A stretch of DNA of 64,000 nt from Bowmanella yangjiangensis (GCF_017255015.1 NZ_JAFKCS010000010.1:61525-125524), one strand, 5' to 3'. Counted from the first letter of the stretch, positions 19,232 to 28,894 are shown. Notes: a model not told the origin generated them from the letters alone. Program-made: numbers and translations.

Positions 19232-19260
19232 AAAAACGGTTGGCAGTGCCAACCGTTTTA
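19232..19260 (-). terminator. Internal terminator between the DUF1329 and YCF48-like genes
   Basis: A 12-bp perfect stem, AAAACGGTTGGC with GCCAACCGTTTT and a 3-base loop, followed on the minus strand by TATTTG. It directly follows the DUF1329 stop (19267) and precedes the YCF48-like ATG (19153), so it probably cuts the cluster into a strongly and a weakly expressed half. Confidence 0.8.
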
Positions 19261-19266
19261 CTGCGA

Positions 19267-20631
19267 TTACCTCAACCCTTCTCGTCTCAGGGCCTGTGAA
19301 GTAAATTCACTGTCGCTTGGCTTAATTGTAAAGTCATACATTCTAGTTTCGTTATCTAAGCCTAACGCCAGATAACGCCTGGAGTTCAGATCATAGTAAA
19401 CATCCAGTGTTGACCACAAGGTCGGCACATCATAATAGTTGATAGCATAGGCCATGGCGACGCGATACAACTCATTACGGTTGTCATACATATCAGCAAC
19501 CAGAATTTGCCAGCTGTCTTCATCAATATAGAACACGCGCTTCTGATAAATATGGCGGTATTCAGACTTCAGGTTAGCCTCAACAACCCACACTCTGTGT
19601 TTCTCAAAGCGTGTCAACTCGGGGTTGATATGACCAGGTTGAAGAATATCGGCATACTTCACCTTATCGCTGTGCAAGGTATAGTTGTTGTAAGGCACAT
19701 ACATTTCCTGTTTGCCTTTCAACGTCCAGTTGTAACGATCTGGTGCACCATTGAACATATCGAAATCGTCAGTAGTACGCAGGCCATCTGCTGCGGTACC
19801 GGGCGCATCATAAGCAATGTTTGGTGCTTTGCGAACGCGGCGTTGGCCCGTGTTATAGGTCCAGGCCTGGCGAGGCTCCCTTACCTGGTCCATGGTTTCA
19901 TGCACCAACAATGCGGTACCCGCCAAACGAGCTGGCTCAGTGATGCTCTGCTTGAACTTCATCAGCACGTTTTCTTGTTCAAGCTTCTCGGGTGTTACCC
20001 CATCTTCGGCATATTTGATCATCAGAATGTCATCAAAGCCTATGACGTTATAATCACCTGAAGCCGTGGGGGCAGCTTGACCACCGTAGCGCTGAATAGC
20101 CTGTCCGCGATAGCGCAAGATATGGTTCCAAATAGCTTCAAGACCATTTTGCGGGATTGGGAACGGAACACCCATTGCGGCATTTTTAATCCCATTGCCA
20201 CCTTCGACTAATTCAGCCCGTGTAGCGTTTGCCTTGGTTGCGTCATAGACAAACTGCGGGTTGGATGCTGTACGACGGGTTTGATATACCGGGATCTTGA
20301 ACGTGTCAGGATAGGTTTCAAACAGCTTCTTCTGGCCGTCCGACAACAGATCAGCATACTGACTCACGTTGGCAGCCGTAATTACAAACTCCACTTTATC
20401 CTGAGGAAAAGGATCAGGATGGTGATCGCCTACCTTGTAACCAGCGGGAGGGGTCGTGATACCGCCGTCCCACGCAGGAATACTGCCATCAGCATTTGCC
20501 GCTTTTAATCCGCCAAGGGGAGTAAGTTCAGTGCCTAACTTAGCGGCTTCAGCTTCGGACACTTTTGCGTGAACAAAGGCTGTGGCCAAACTTAAACCAA
20601 TCGCTGCTGCGACTAGGGTTAATTTCTTCAT
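19267..20631 (-). CDS. DUF1329 periplasmic/outer-membrane-associated protein
   Basis: A 454-residue protein with a signal peptide (about 1-22, AFVHA). The mature N-terminus KVSEAEAAKLGTELTPLGG and the central GQRRVRKAPNIAYD are typical of DUF1329 (PF07044). From memory the family has a LolA/LolB-like half-barrel fold, which would suit carrying a lipid or other hydrophobic molecule. The C-terminal part describes a repeated strand pattern (VFYIDEDSWQILVADMYDN). It follows the DUF1302 gene by 13 bp and must share its transcript. The function is unproven; co-occurrence with DUF1302 proteins is well known. Confidence 0.9.
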   Translation of the reverse strand: MKKLTLVAAAIGLSLATAFVHAKVSEAEAAKLGTELTPLGGLKAANADGSIPAWDGGITTPPAGYKVGDHHPDPFPQDKVEFVITAANVSQYADLLSDGQKKLFETYPDTFKIPVYQTRRTASNPQFVYDATKANATRAELVEGGNGIKNAAMGVPFPIPQNGLEAIWNHILRYRGQAIQRYGGQAAPTASGDYNVIGFDDILMIKYAEDGVTPEKLEQENVLMKFKQSITEPARLAGTALLVHETMDQVREPRQAWTYNTGQRRVRKAPNIAYDAPGTAADGLRTTDDFDMFNGAPDRYNWTLKGKQEMYVPYNNYTLHSDKVKYADILQPGHINPELTRFEKHRVWVVEANLKSEYRHIYQKRVFYIDEDSWQILVADMYDNRNELYRVAMAYAINYYDVPTLWSTLDVYYDLNSRRYLALGLDNETRMYDFTIKPSDSEFTSQALRREGLR

Positions 20632-20644
20632 CTATGACTACTCC

Positions 20645-22729
20645 CTAGATTGAATACTTGATGTTAAATGAGACGAAGTCCCTGTCAGACAACGCATTAG
20701 TGCTACCCACACCACCCCAGAAAGAGTTCAGCGAGACACTCGCAGACCATTTGCTCAGGTAGTCAAAGTCTAATGACAGGCTGGATGACTTACGATCTTC
20801 AATAAACAGGAATAATGGATCGGGCGTAATACCATCTACGTCGTGCGCAAAAGTGGCGCGTACAGACATATTAATGCCGGCAAATACGTTGTTAAAATCG
20901 GCTTTAGCTAACAAACGGTATCCCCAGGCATCATCGGTTGGAAATGGATTGGTTTCAGGTCCATTTGAAATACCTGTATGCAACCCTTCCTTACCTGGAA
21001 TAGGACCACTTCGTGAGGTACCTGGACCGTTCAAACGTAGGAGACTGGGATCGGGCATGTCATTTATTTTTATATAGCCGACCTCACCCAACACGGTTAG
21101 GTTATCTGTACCCCAGGTGGGACCGAACAAATGCGTTGCGGTAAACTGTGCCTGCACTGTGTCAGACAAGACATAACCAACCGCTGTTTCACCCGGCCCT
21201 ACGGTATACCCCAGGTAATTGTCCAATTGCGAAATACCAGCCAAATCGGGCCTGGAGATTGGTCCAGGTACGCCCATCGCAGCGAGCTGCTGAGGCATAC
21301 CTGCATAGAGTAGTTCCACGTCATCAATCTGCAGGGGCTCGTCTTGACGATAAGCAATCTCACCGGCTAGCGCCGTTTCGCCTACGTTGGTATTGAAACT
21401 CAAACCATAGAGTTTAATGTCTTCCGGGTAACCAAACTCAGCCTTAGTAAAGGCTCGCAGATCAGTGATGTTATCGCGGGTAATTTCATTTGCTGCCAGA
21501 TAAGCCAAATCTGCCGCTAAACCGGCTCCGGTAAAGTCAGAGGCGATACCAGATATCAGCGGACGTTGGCTATGATAGTTAATATGATAGAAGCCAAACT
21601 CAGTATCATTCAGCTCTTCAGAGAAATAAGACAGCCGGATACCATATTGCCCTTGATCGTCTGCGTCCTTGTGCGCTTCGTCGCTGTATGCTCGAACCGC
21701 AACTTTAGTGGGATAGCCCATATAAAGCTGTGTGACTGTTGTCGGATTCGCGCCACTCAACAACATGCCACGCAACTCATTAAGCTTAAGCATTAAGAAA
21801 TCCAGATCAATATCTGGGTTGCCGGTAAAGCCCAACTGAATATTGGCATCTTGTCCGCCTTCACCAGCAAAATCGTTGGTGGCGAAATAGCTACCATTTT
21901 GCGGCAGACGGCTCTTTTCCCATTCGTATTGATAATACACGGCCAGCCCCAAGGAGTCGGTCAAACCAAACTGGGCGTAGACCATACCAACAGGGATAAA
22001 GACTTCTTTAAGTTCTGCACCTGGCGCCTGGGCACGAGTCACATCAATAGGGTTAGTGGTATTGATACCATGCTGAATAAAGGTACTTTCCCCCCAACTG
22101 ACCACTTGATCACCGATACGAATAGATACCGGCACATTGCCTAAATCAAAATCAGCATAGAAGAAGGCATCCAACAAACGAACATCAGCACACAGTTCTT
22201 CTTTGGCATACTTGTCTTTACAGGGGTCAAACGGCTTGTCTAACTGGGAATAATTGGACGCTGAAACAGGATTACGCCAGGCACGATCGCCATCCATCAT
22301 CTCAAAATCATAGAAATACATGCCACGGGCGAAGAAACCCATGTTTTTGTATTTTATATCAAGATCATGGGTACCTTTGAATTGCGTTGAAAAAGCTTTA
22401 CCGGGATCAAAATTAAGATCACCGTTATCATTATTGGTTGAATATGCCCCTTGTCCCTGTGCCCATACATCGGCGGATGAATAGACAAGATTGGTATTTC
22501 CGTTATAACCAGTCCAGTTAAAACGAGGGTCATTACTGTTACCAATCAGCGCCCAATCCCGATCTTCAATACGATAGCTGGTACCAAGAGAAAAACTGGA
22601 ATCGAAGCTGATTGACCAATCACCCTCTTCCCAATTTACCGCAAGTGCCGGGTTGCATACGCCACCAAGCATTGCAGTCATGCCTATGGCCAAGGCTGAC
22701 TTTTTAAAAATACGAGGCCCGTTATTCAT
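20645..22729 (-). CDS. DUF1302 outer-membrane protein
   Basis: A 694-residue exported protein with a signal peptide (about 1-30, NPALA) and a mature start VNWEEGDWSISFDSSFSLG that is standard for DUF1302 (PF06980). The alternating-hydrophobicity strands and the C-terminus FVSFNIKYSI, ending in an aromatic-rich strand, point to a beta barrel in the outer membrane. It is the first gene of the four-gene cluster, with a 195-bp upstream region containing a perfect palindrome. In other bacteria such clusters are found near lipid, hydrocarbon or steroid metabolism genes; nothing in this window reveals the substrate. Confidence 0.9.
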   Translation of the reverse strand: MNNGPRIFKKSALAIGMTAMLGGVCNPALAVNWEEGDWSISFDSSFSLGTSYRIEDRDWALIGNSNDPRFNWTGYNGNTNLVYSSADVWAQGQGAYSTNNDNGDLNFDPGKAFSTQFKGTHDLDIKYKNMGFFARGMYFYDFEMMDGDRAWRNPVSASNYSQLDKPFDPCKDKYAKEELCADVRLLDAFFYADFDLGNVPVSIRIGDQVVSWGESTFIQHGINTTNPIDVTRAQAPGAELKEVFIPVGMVYAQFGLTDSLGLAVYYQYEWEKSRLPQNGSYFATNDFAGEGGQDANIQLGFTGNPDIDLDFLMLKLNELRGMLLSGANPTTVTQLYMGYPTKVAVRAYSDEAHKDADDQGQYGIRLSYFSEELNDTEFGFYHINYHSQRPLISGIASDFTGAGLAADLAYLAANEITRDNITDLRAFTKAEFGYPEDIKLYGLSFNTNVGETALAGEIAYRQDEPLQIDDVELLYAGMPQQLAAMGVPGPISRPDLAGISQLDNYLGYTVGPGETAVGYVLSDTVQAQFTATHLFGPTWGTDNLTVLGEVGYIKINDMPDPSLLRLNGPGTSRSGPIPGKEGLHTGISNGPETNPFPTDDAWGYRLLAKADFNNVFAGINMSVRATFAHDVDGITPDPLFLFIEDRKSSSLSLDFDYLSKWSASVSLNSFWGGVGSTNALSDRDFVSFNIKYSI

Positions 22730-22814
22730 CGTTTTTATTCTCCTCTGTATCCGCAGTGTGTGTGAGGGTCCGCAGATGTAAGCAGGTAACCAGTGATCTC
22801 ACTGGCATTTTTAC

Positions 22815-22833
22815 AAAATGATTACATCATTTT
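22815..22833. promoter_or_regulatory. 19-bp palindrome upstream of the DUF1302 gene
   Basis: AAAATGAT, TAC, ATCATTTT form a perfect inverted repeat (22815-22822 with 22826-22833), about 90 bp before the DUF1302 ATG. A second, shorter repeat CCAGTG/CACTGG lies nearer the gene (22790-22795 with 22800-22805). Either may be an operator; no regulator gene lies beside the cluster. Confidence 0.4.
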
Positions 22834-22924
22834 AGCTTATTATCAAGAACTAATCGTACCAGTTGAATTCCATCAATATGTCTATATAAATCATCATGTT
22901 GACACTTTTAAATCGAATAAAAAC

Positions 22925-23146
22925 TCAACTTACACGTTCAAGTGAATGGATTTTGTTGTACTCATTGACAATGAGCCGGAAGCGTCCCTTAAGCCCTTGC
23001 ATTTCAACAAAAGGCCGCAAATTTACTACCGGCAACTGAACCCTTTCACCAGTGTCTGTGCGCACAATTAAATTTTGTACCGTCCCCAAATAAAGAGGAC
23101 GGCACTCTTCGTAGCTTAGCCGAAGATTAAAAAAAAAGGTCTTCAA
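22925..23146 (-). CDS. DUF2835 family protein
   Basis: A 73-residue protein of unknown function, common directly after pepN in gammaproteobacteria. Recognisable elements are the N-terminal NLRLSYEECRPLYLG and the C-terminal VNLRPFVEMQGLKGRFRL. The start is a TTG at 23146 that overlaps the pepN TGA (TTGA), implying translational coupling. A run of nine T (23129-23137 on the minus strand) falls in codons 4-6, a possible slippage site. Confidence 0.85.
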   Translation of the reverse strand: MKTFFFNLRLSYEECRPLYLGTVQNLIVRTDTGERVQLPVVNLRPFVEMQGLKGRFRLIVNEYNKIHSLERVS

Positions 23147-25737
23147 CTCAACGCCTTATCCGTTGACGCAGCTAAATGTAGCGCTTTCGTTACCTTTTCG
23201 AAAAGGTCTCTGCTCAACGACTTGTGATTTAGTAGTCGCGCCAGTTGCTTGACAATTAAGTCCTGCCTCGCGTTATCCAAATGAGTAAAGCCCAGCATTG
23301 GTGTTATCAAACGTGAGGCCACCTGAGGATTAACTGCATCCAGTTTCAGTAAATAGTCTGCAACAAAGCGGTAGCCACTGCCATCTGCAGCATGAAAACC
23401 TGCGGTATTGTAGAAGGCAAAGCTGCCAATCAAGGCGCGCACCTTGTTGGGATTATTGATGCTGTACATGGCATGGCCGCTAAGCAGCTCAAGTGTTGCG
23501 ATACTATCGCGATGCTGACGGCTTCCATGTAGCGCAAACCACTTGTCCATGACAAGCGAATCATTGCTCCAATGCGCCTCGAACTCTTGCATGAGTGGAA
23601 CGAACAAAGCGTGATTAGCCTCCTGACAGGCTTTCAGTACCGCCAAAGTATCACTCATATTATCACTGTGCTGATAAGCCGTTTGTAACAGTTGCTCAGT
23701 ATCTGCCAGCTCTGCCAAGTAAGTCAGGCTGACGGCTTTGATTCGGCGGCTCTGTACTTGCTCTTGCTCATAACGATAAGTATCGGCCAATGCGCCGGTC
23801 ACTAAGTCCTTCAGTGGCGTCTGAAATGCAACCGCTAATTGTTTTTTTAATTGCTTGCGAGCAGACAGCAAGGCATCAACATCAATCTGACTGCGCTGCT
23901 GTGCCAGGGTTTCAAAGCTGGGTAGTGCCAGCATTTCAGCCACAAGGGCTGGCCGCTGTTCAGCCAACAGCAAAATGCCGGCAAATAGCTTTGAAAGAAT
24001 ATCTGGAAGGCCTAAGCCAGGCTGTCCCGCGGCCTGGTGAATTGCTTCACTTAACAATTGCTGACATGCATCCCAACGCAGAAAATCATCCTGCCCATTA
24101 AGTGCTATCTGTAGCAGCGCTTCATTGTCATGTGAGAAAGTGATCTTCACCGGCGCACTGAATCCAGCCAGGACACCCAAGGTCGGCTTCTGGCTAAAGT
24201 AACCCAAGTTAAAACTTTCAGATTCTCGGGTCAGCGATAACACCTGCTGTTGACCACCTTTTCCGTCAATTAACTCGATAGCAATGGGCAAATGCAAAGG
24301 AAGTTTGTCTTTTTGATCGGCAGTGGGCGCGGTGTATTGGCTTAATTCTATTGAATATTCGCCGCTTTCCTCGTGGTAAGTCTCTTGGATCTTAACGGTT
24401 GGTGTACCTGACTGGCTGTACCAGCGACGAAATAAGCTCAGATCTGTGCTATTGGCATCCTGCATGGCCTGCACGAAATCGTCACAGGTAACCGCCTGCC
24501 CGTCGTGGCGACTCACATACAAATCCATACCACGGCGGAACCCTTCTTCACCAAGCAGAGTATGTAACATGCGTATCACTTCTGCGCCTTTGTCATACAC
24601 TGTCACTGAGTAGAAATTGTTCATTTCCATGACCTCGTCTGGCCGAATAGGATGTGCCATAGGGCCTGCATCTTCGGCAAACTGGTGTTCCCTTATCACT
24701 TGCACCTGTTTAATTCTGACAATGGCCGGGTCTGCCATATCAGCACTGAACTGCTGGTCACGAAATACCGTCAACCCCTCTTTGAGGCTGAGCTGAAACC
24801 AATCTCTGCAGGTTATTCTGTTCCCCGTCCAGTTATGGAAATATTCATGGGCGATCACTGACTCGATATTGAAGAAATCTTCATCCGTCGCAGAGGCCGG
24901 ATCGGCTAACACAAACTTGCTGTTAAATACATTCAGGCCCTTATTTTCCATGGCACCCATGTTGAAAAAGTCGACTGCGACAATCATATAGATATCCAGG
25001 TCATACTCCAGACCATAGCGCTGTTCGTCCCAGAGCATGGCTTTTTTTAGAGAATCCATGGCATGTCCTGCCCGACCAAGATTACCTTTATCGACAAATA
25101 GTTGCAGTGCCACCTGGCGGCCACTTGCGGTGGTAAATAGGTCTTCTAGCAGATCAAAGTCACCCGCGACTAGTGCAAATAAGTAGCAAGGTTTAAAGAA
25201 TGGATCCTCCCAAAGTACCCAATGCCTGCCATCGGCCAGATCCCCCTGATCCACTTTGTTTCCATTGGACAACAAATGGGGATAGGCCTGCTTATCAGCA
25301 GTAATCTTAACCTTGTACTTTGCCATCACATCAGGACGGTCTAAAAAGTAAGTGATTTTACGAAAGCCTTCGGCCTCGCATTGTGTACAAAATGCCTGAC
25401 CCGACTTATACAGCCCTTCCAAAGACGTATTGTTTTTTGGATCTATGCGAGTGACAACACGAAGCTCAAATTCATTCGGCACATTATCAATACTTATGCC
25501 CTTATCATCGTCTTTGGCAGGTACGTTGTGACCATCAATCTGTATTTGCACCAGTTCAAGCTTTTCACCATCAAGCACTAAAGGCTGATTATGCTCCCCC
25601 TGCCGAGAGACTTTACTGACAGCGGTAACCAGGGTCTGCGTCTCGTGCAGTTCAAACTCCAGATACAACTCTGGGATGAGAAAGTCAGGCTGACGATAAT
25701 CGGCTAGTTTCATGGCTTGAGGGCTGGCTGCGGACAT
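23143..25737 (-). CDS. pepN: Aminopeptidase N
   Basis: An 864-residue zinc aminopeptidase (M1 family) that removes N-terminal residues from peptides in late protein turnover. The substrate motif GAMEN (about residue 257) and the zinc motif HEYFH (about 296, HExxH), with the downstream zinc ligand Glu in LKEGLTVFRD, are present. Length and the C-terminal helical DUF3458 region match the E. coli type. It forms an operon with DUF2835. The upstream gap holds the nhaC terminator. Confidence 0.97.
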   Translation of the reverse strand: MSAASPQAMKLADYRQPDFLIPELYLEFELHETQTLVTAVSKVSRQGEHNQPLVLDGEKLELVQIQIDGHNVPAKDDDKGISIDNVPNEFELRVVTRIDPKNNTSLEGLYKSGQAFCTQCEAEGFRKITYFLDRPDVMAKYKVKITADKQAYPHLLSNGNKVDQGDLADGRHWVLWEDPFFKPCYLFALVAGDFDLLEDLFTTASGRQVALQLFVDKGNLGRAGHAMDSLKKAMLWDEQRYGLEYDLDIYMIVAVDFFNMGAMENKGLNVFNSKFVLADPASATDEDFFNIESVIAHEYFHNWTGNRITCRDWFQLSLKEGLTVFRDQQFSADMADPAIVRIKQVQVIREHQFAEDAGPMAHPIRPDEVMEMNNFYSVTVYDKGAEVIRMLHTLLGEEGFRRGMDLYVSRHDGQAVTCDDFVQAMQDANSTDLSLFRRWYSQSGTPTVKIQETYHEESGEYSIELSQYTAPTADQKDKLPLHLPIAIELIDGKGGQQQVLSLTRESESFNLGYFSQKPTLGVLAGFSAPVKITFSHDNEALLQIALNGQDDFLRWDACQQLLSEAIHQAAGQPGLGLPDILSKLFAGILLLAEQRPALVAEMLALPSFETLAQQRSQIDVDALLSARKQLKKQLAVAFQTPLKDLVTGALADTYRYEQEQVQSRRIKAVSLTYLAELADTEQLLQTAYQHSDNMSDTLAVLKACQEANHALFVPLMQEFEAHWSNDSLVMDKWFALHGSRQHRDSIATLELLSGHAMYSINNPNKVRALIGSFAFYNTAGFHAADGSGYRFVADYLLKLDAVNPQVASRLITPMLGFTHLDNARQDLIVKQLARLLNHKSLSRDLFEKVTKALHLAASTDKALS

Positions 25738-25771
25738 AACGACTCCTAAACGTTAAATTTGCAACAGAGGA

Positions 25772-25806
25772 TAGCAAAACCTCCACGAAATCGGTGGAGG
25801 TTTTGT
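25772..25806 (-). terminator. nhaC terminator
   Basis: An 11-bp stem AAAACCTCCAC/GTGGAGGTTTT with a 7-base loop, ending in T on the minus strand, 30 bp after the NhaC-family stop codon and ahead of pepN. Confidence 0.85.
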
Positions 25807-25833
25807 TAAGACGTACTGATCTAAATACGAAGA

Positions 25834-27288
25834 TTAGGCTTTGCTTTCTTGTGGCACAGGGATACGCAGAATCTTAATCCCCAGATAAGCATAAATAATG
25901 GCTAAGACTGGGCTGATAAGATTGAAAAACGCGTAAAACACATAATTAAGTGGATCCACCTTCAATACACTGTGCATGTATGCACCGCAGGTGTTCCATG
26001 GGATAAGCGGCGATGTAATAGTGCCACCATCTTCCAGGCTTCTGGATAAATTCAATTGGTGCAAACCACGCTTGGCAAACTCATCCTTATACATGCGCCC
26101 AGGCATAACGATAGACATGTACTGGTCGGCAGAAATCAGGTTAGTGCCAAAACAAGTCAGAATCGTGCGGGACACCATACCACCGGCTGTTTTTGCACCG
26201 TGCAGTAAGGTTGCGACAGCACGCTTCAGTAAGCCAGTTTTTTCCAGTACGGCACCAAATGATAATGCACAGACAATCAACCAGATGGTATTCAGCATAC
26301 TGGACATACCACCACCGCTTAGCAAATCATTCATATCAGGGTTGCCGGTATCCAGACTCACTCCATCATAGAGCGCTTGCCATACTACAGTAACATTGGC
26401 CAGCCAGCCTTCACGACCTTCGCTGGCGAGCTTAGCAATAAGATCGGGTTGGAAAATCACCGCCCAAAGCCCGCCTAACAAGGCCCCAATAGATACGGCA
26501 GGAAATGCCGGCATTTTACGCATCGCCAAGACTAACAGCACAATCAAAGGAACGAGCATCAAGGGGCCAACGTTAAAGTTTTCGGCCAACATCGTCTGCA
26601 TTTCCTGGATTTTCGCCATCGATGCTTGCTCAGTGGCATTCAAGCCGATAAGTAAAAATAAGATCAAAGCGATAACAAAACTGGGGATAGTGGTCCAAAG
26701 CATATAGCGAATATGTTCAAACAACTCGGTCCCGGCGACTGCGGGTGCCAGGTTGGTCGTCTCAGAAAGTGGTGAAATCTTGTCGCCAAAATAAGCACCT
26801 GAAACGACGGCACCGGCGGTAACGGCTTCCGACATTCCCATCCCATTGGACACTCCCATTAATGCTACACCAACAGTCGCCGCTGTGGTCCAAGAGCTAC
26901 CTATACTCATGGCAACTATGGCACAGATTAAACAGGTTGCCGCGTAGAAGACCGACGGACTTAACAATTCCAGACCGTAGTAAATCAAGGATGGCACAGT
27001 ACCAGCCAACAGCCAGGTGCCAATCAAGGAACCTACCGCGAGCAAAATCAACACTGCCCCAAGTGACAGGGAAATACCATGCACGATACCGGCTTCAATT
27101 TCACGCCAGGAATAACCATTTTTGATCCCAATCAAGGCAGCGATGCCCATGGCGATCAACAATGCAATCTGATTAGGGCCGTAGGATGAGTTGTCAGAAA
27201 ACAGAATGACTGACGAGGCCAGCAGACCAACCAAAACCACAATAGGGATCATGGCGTCTAGCAATGAGGGTTGTCTTGGGTTTGACAT
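25834..27288 (-). CDS. NhaC-family Na+/H+ antiporter
   Basis: A 484-residue inner-membrane protein with about 11-12 hydrophobic segments. Characteristic NhaC stretches include GSLIGTWLLAGTVPSLIYYG (about 86-105), GSSWTTAATVGVALMG (about 129-144), GAYFGDKISPLSETTNLAP (about 164-182) and the late SRSLEDGGTITSPLIPWNTC. The family exchanges sodium for protons, fitting a marine organism. The ATG at 27288 has GGAG upstream. It lies downstream of the NSS transporter but has a 108-bp gap and its own terminator. Confidence 0.92.
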   Translation of the reverse strand: MSNPRQPSLLDAMIPIVVLVGLLASSVILFSDNSSYGPNQIALLIAMGIAALIGIKNGYSWREIEAGIVHGISLSLGAVLILLAVGSLIGTWLLAGTVPSLIYYGLELLSPSVFYAATCLICAIVAMSIGSSWTTAATVGVALMGVSNGMGMSEAVTAGAVVSGAYFGDKISPLSETTNLAPAVAGTELFEHIRYMLWTTIPSFVIALILFLLIGLNATEQASMAKIQEMQTMLAENFNVGPLMLVPLIVLLVLAMRKMPAFPAVSIGALLGGLWAVIFQPDLIAKLASEGREGWLANVTVVWQALYDGVSLDTGNPDMNDLLSGGGMSSMLNTIWLIVCALSFGAVLEKTGLLKRAVATLLHGAKTAGGMVSRTILTCFGTNLISADQYMSIVMPGRMYKDEFAKRGLHQLNLSRSLEDGGTITSPLIPWNTCGAYMHSVLKVDPLNYVFYAFFNLISPVLAIIYAYLGIKILRIPVPQESKA

Positions 27289-27396
27289 TTTAATAATTAC
27301 TCCAAGTATCCTTTACAGACAGTGACATGAACATGCTGCAACCGGATAAACAGGCGACTTGGTAGCCGCCGTTCAACATTTATAGAGAGGGTGATT

Positions 27397-28731
27397 CTAT
27401 TGTACTGACCGATAGAACATCAAAATAATGATTACCGGACAGACAAAGCGCACATACCAGGGCCAAATCTTCCAGAAAAGCCCTTGATGTGCTTGAGGAT
27501 CGCTGGCCTGTAACTCCTTGAGTATTTCATTTCGCTTCCATACCCACCCAGCAAAAATACACAGCACCATACCAAGCAAAGGCTGGCTGTACTCAGTGGT
27601 TAGGGAAATGACCAAGCCAAATAAAGTGCTGAAGTTAAGGGCAATAACAATACTGCAGATAAAGATAACAGCAGCGATTAGCCAAACCGCACGGCGACGC
27701 TCTATTCCCTTGTTTTCAACTACGTAGGCAACAGGTACCTCAAGCATGGAAATGGACGATGTCAGTGCAGCAATAATCATCAGCGCAAAGAACGCCAAGG
27801 CTACGACATTGCCGGCTGCGCCCATGGTGTCAAACAATGCGGGCAACACGGTAAAAATCAGAGTGTCACCATCAATCAGCTCACCAGCTTCAGAAAAAAT
27901 CTGGACACCATTGTGTAAAGCCACATACATCGCCGGGATAATCAGTAATCCGGCTAAAATAGCGACACCAATATCAACCAAGGCAACCGAGGCGCCCAGG
28001 CTGGGCAATTTTTCCTGACGTCCAACATAAGAGCCATACACCAACATGGTACCGACCCCCAATGACATGGAGAAAAAAGCTTGTCCCATGGCACTGATTA
28101 ACAAGTCAGGACTCCAGACTTTGGAAAAGTCCGGTACCAGATAGACTTTCAGGCCTTGCATTGCCCCATCCAGCGTCATGACGTAAACAATCAGTAAGGT
28201 GATAATAATGAACAAGGTTGGCATCAAACGTACCGACCATTTTTCGATACCTTTACTCACCCCCCCGGTCACAATTCCAGCGGTCAACAGCATAAATAAG
28301 CCGCAACAGATTATATTTCTAGGGGTAGAAAACTCAGTCAGCCAGGCGGCAAAATCATCAAAACCGGCAATAGTCGCCAGAGACTCAAAACCGTAGGCCA
28401 GCATCCAACCGCCGACGATGGCATAAAAAGCCAGGATCAACGATACGGTTATTATGCCCCAGATTCCTGTCGCACGCCCCAACCAGTGGCCAGAAATGCG
28501 TCCGAGCGCATCAACCATATTTGAACGTGTGGAACGCCCTATCAATAATTCAGCCATCAGCACCGGATATGCCAGTACAAAGGCCAGAATCATATAAACC
28601 AGTACAAAAGCCGCACCGCCGTTGCTGGCTACCTGGGTTGGAAAACCCCAGATATTTCCAAGCCCTACAGCAGATCCTGCCGCAGCCAGGATAAATCCAA
28701 GCCTGGAAGAAAACTCCCCTCTTACACTCAT
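27397..28731 (-). CDS. Sodium-dependent transporter, NSS (SNF) family
   Basis: A 444-residue inner-membrane symporter related to LeuT and MhsT. The opening motif GSAVGLGNIWGFPTQVASNGG (TM1, with its unwound sodium/substrate site) and the TM6 region FFSMSLGVGTMLVYGSY are diagnostic, and about 11 TMs are visible. Bacterial NSS proteins carry amino acids with sodium; the substrate cannot be read here. The gene is monocistronic or leads the nhaC gene. Confidence 0.92.
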   Translation of the reverse strand: MSVRGEFSSRLGFILAAAGSAVGLGNIWGFPTQVASNGGAAFVLVYMILAFVLAYPVLMAELLIGRSTRSNMVDALGRISGHWLGRATGIWGIITVSLILAFYAIVGGWMLAYGFESLATIAGFDDFAAWLTEFSTPRNIICCGLFMLLTAGIVTGGVSKGIEKWSVRLMPTLFIIITLLIVYVMTLDGAMQGLKVYLVPDFSKVWSPDLLISAMGQAFFSMSLGVGTMLVYGSYVGRQEKLPSLGASVALVDIGVAILAGLLIIPAMYVALHNGVQIFSEAGELIDGDTLIFTVLPALFDTMGAAGNVVALAFFALMIIAALTSSISMLEVPVAYVVENKGIERRRAVWLIAAVIFICSIVIALNFSTLFGLVISLTTEYSQPLLGMVLCIFAGWVWKRNEILKELQASDPQAHQGLFWKIWPWYVRFVCPVIIILMFYRSVQ

Positions 28732-28842
28732 CTTTCAAACCTTCGTTATTGTTATTGTCTTTTCTGTCATCGTCAGTCAGACCCAGGATTCCCTATCGTC
28801 TGCTGACCTTGCCTGGCTGGCAAGTCCTGTGTATCACCTAGA

Positions 28843-28874
28843 TAAAAACAGGGCTATGATGACATAGCCCTGTT
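28843..28874 (-). terminator. prc terminator
   Basis: A perfect 12-bp stem AACAGGGCTATG/CATAGCCCTGTT with a 4-base loop followed on the minus strand by TTTATC, 20 bp after the prc stop. Confidence 0.9.
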
Positions 28875-28894
28875 AGTGAATCGCGTTTGTTGTA

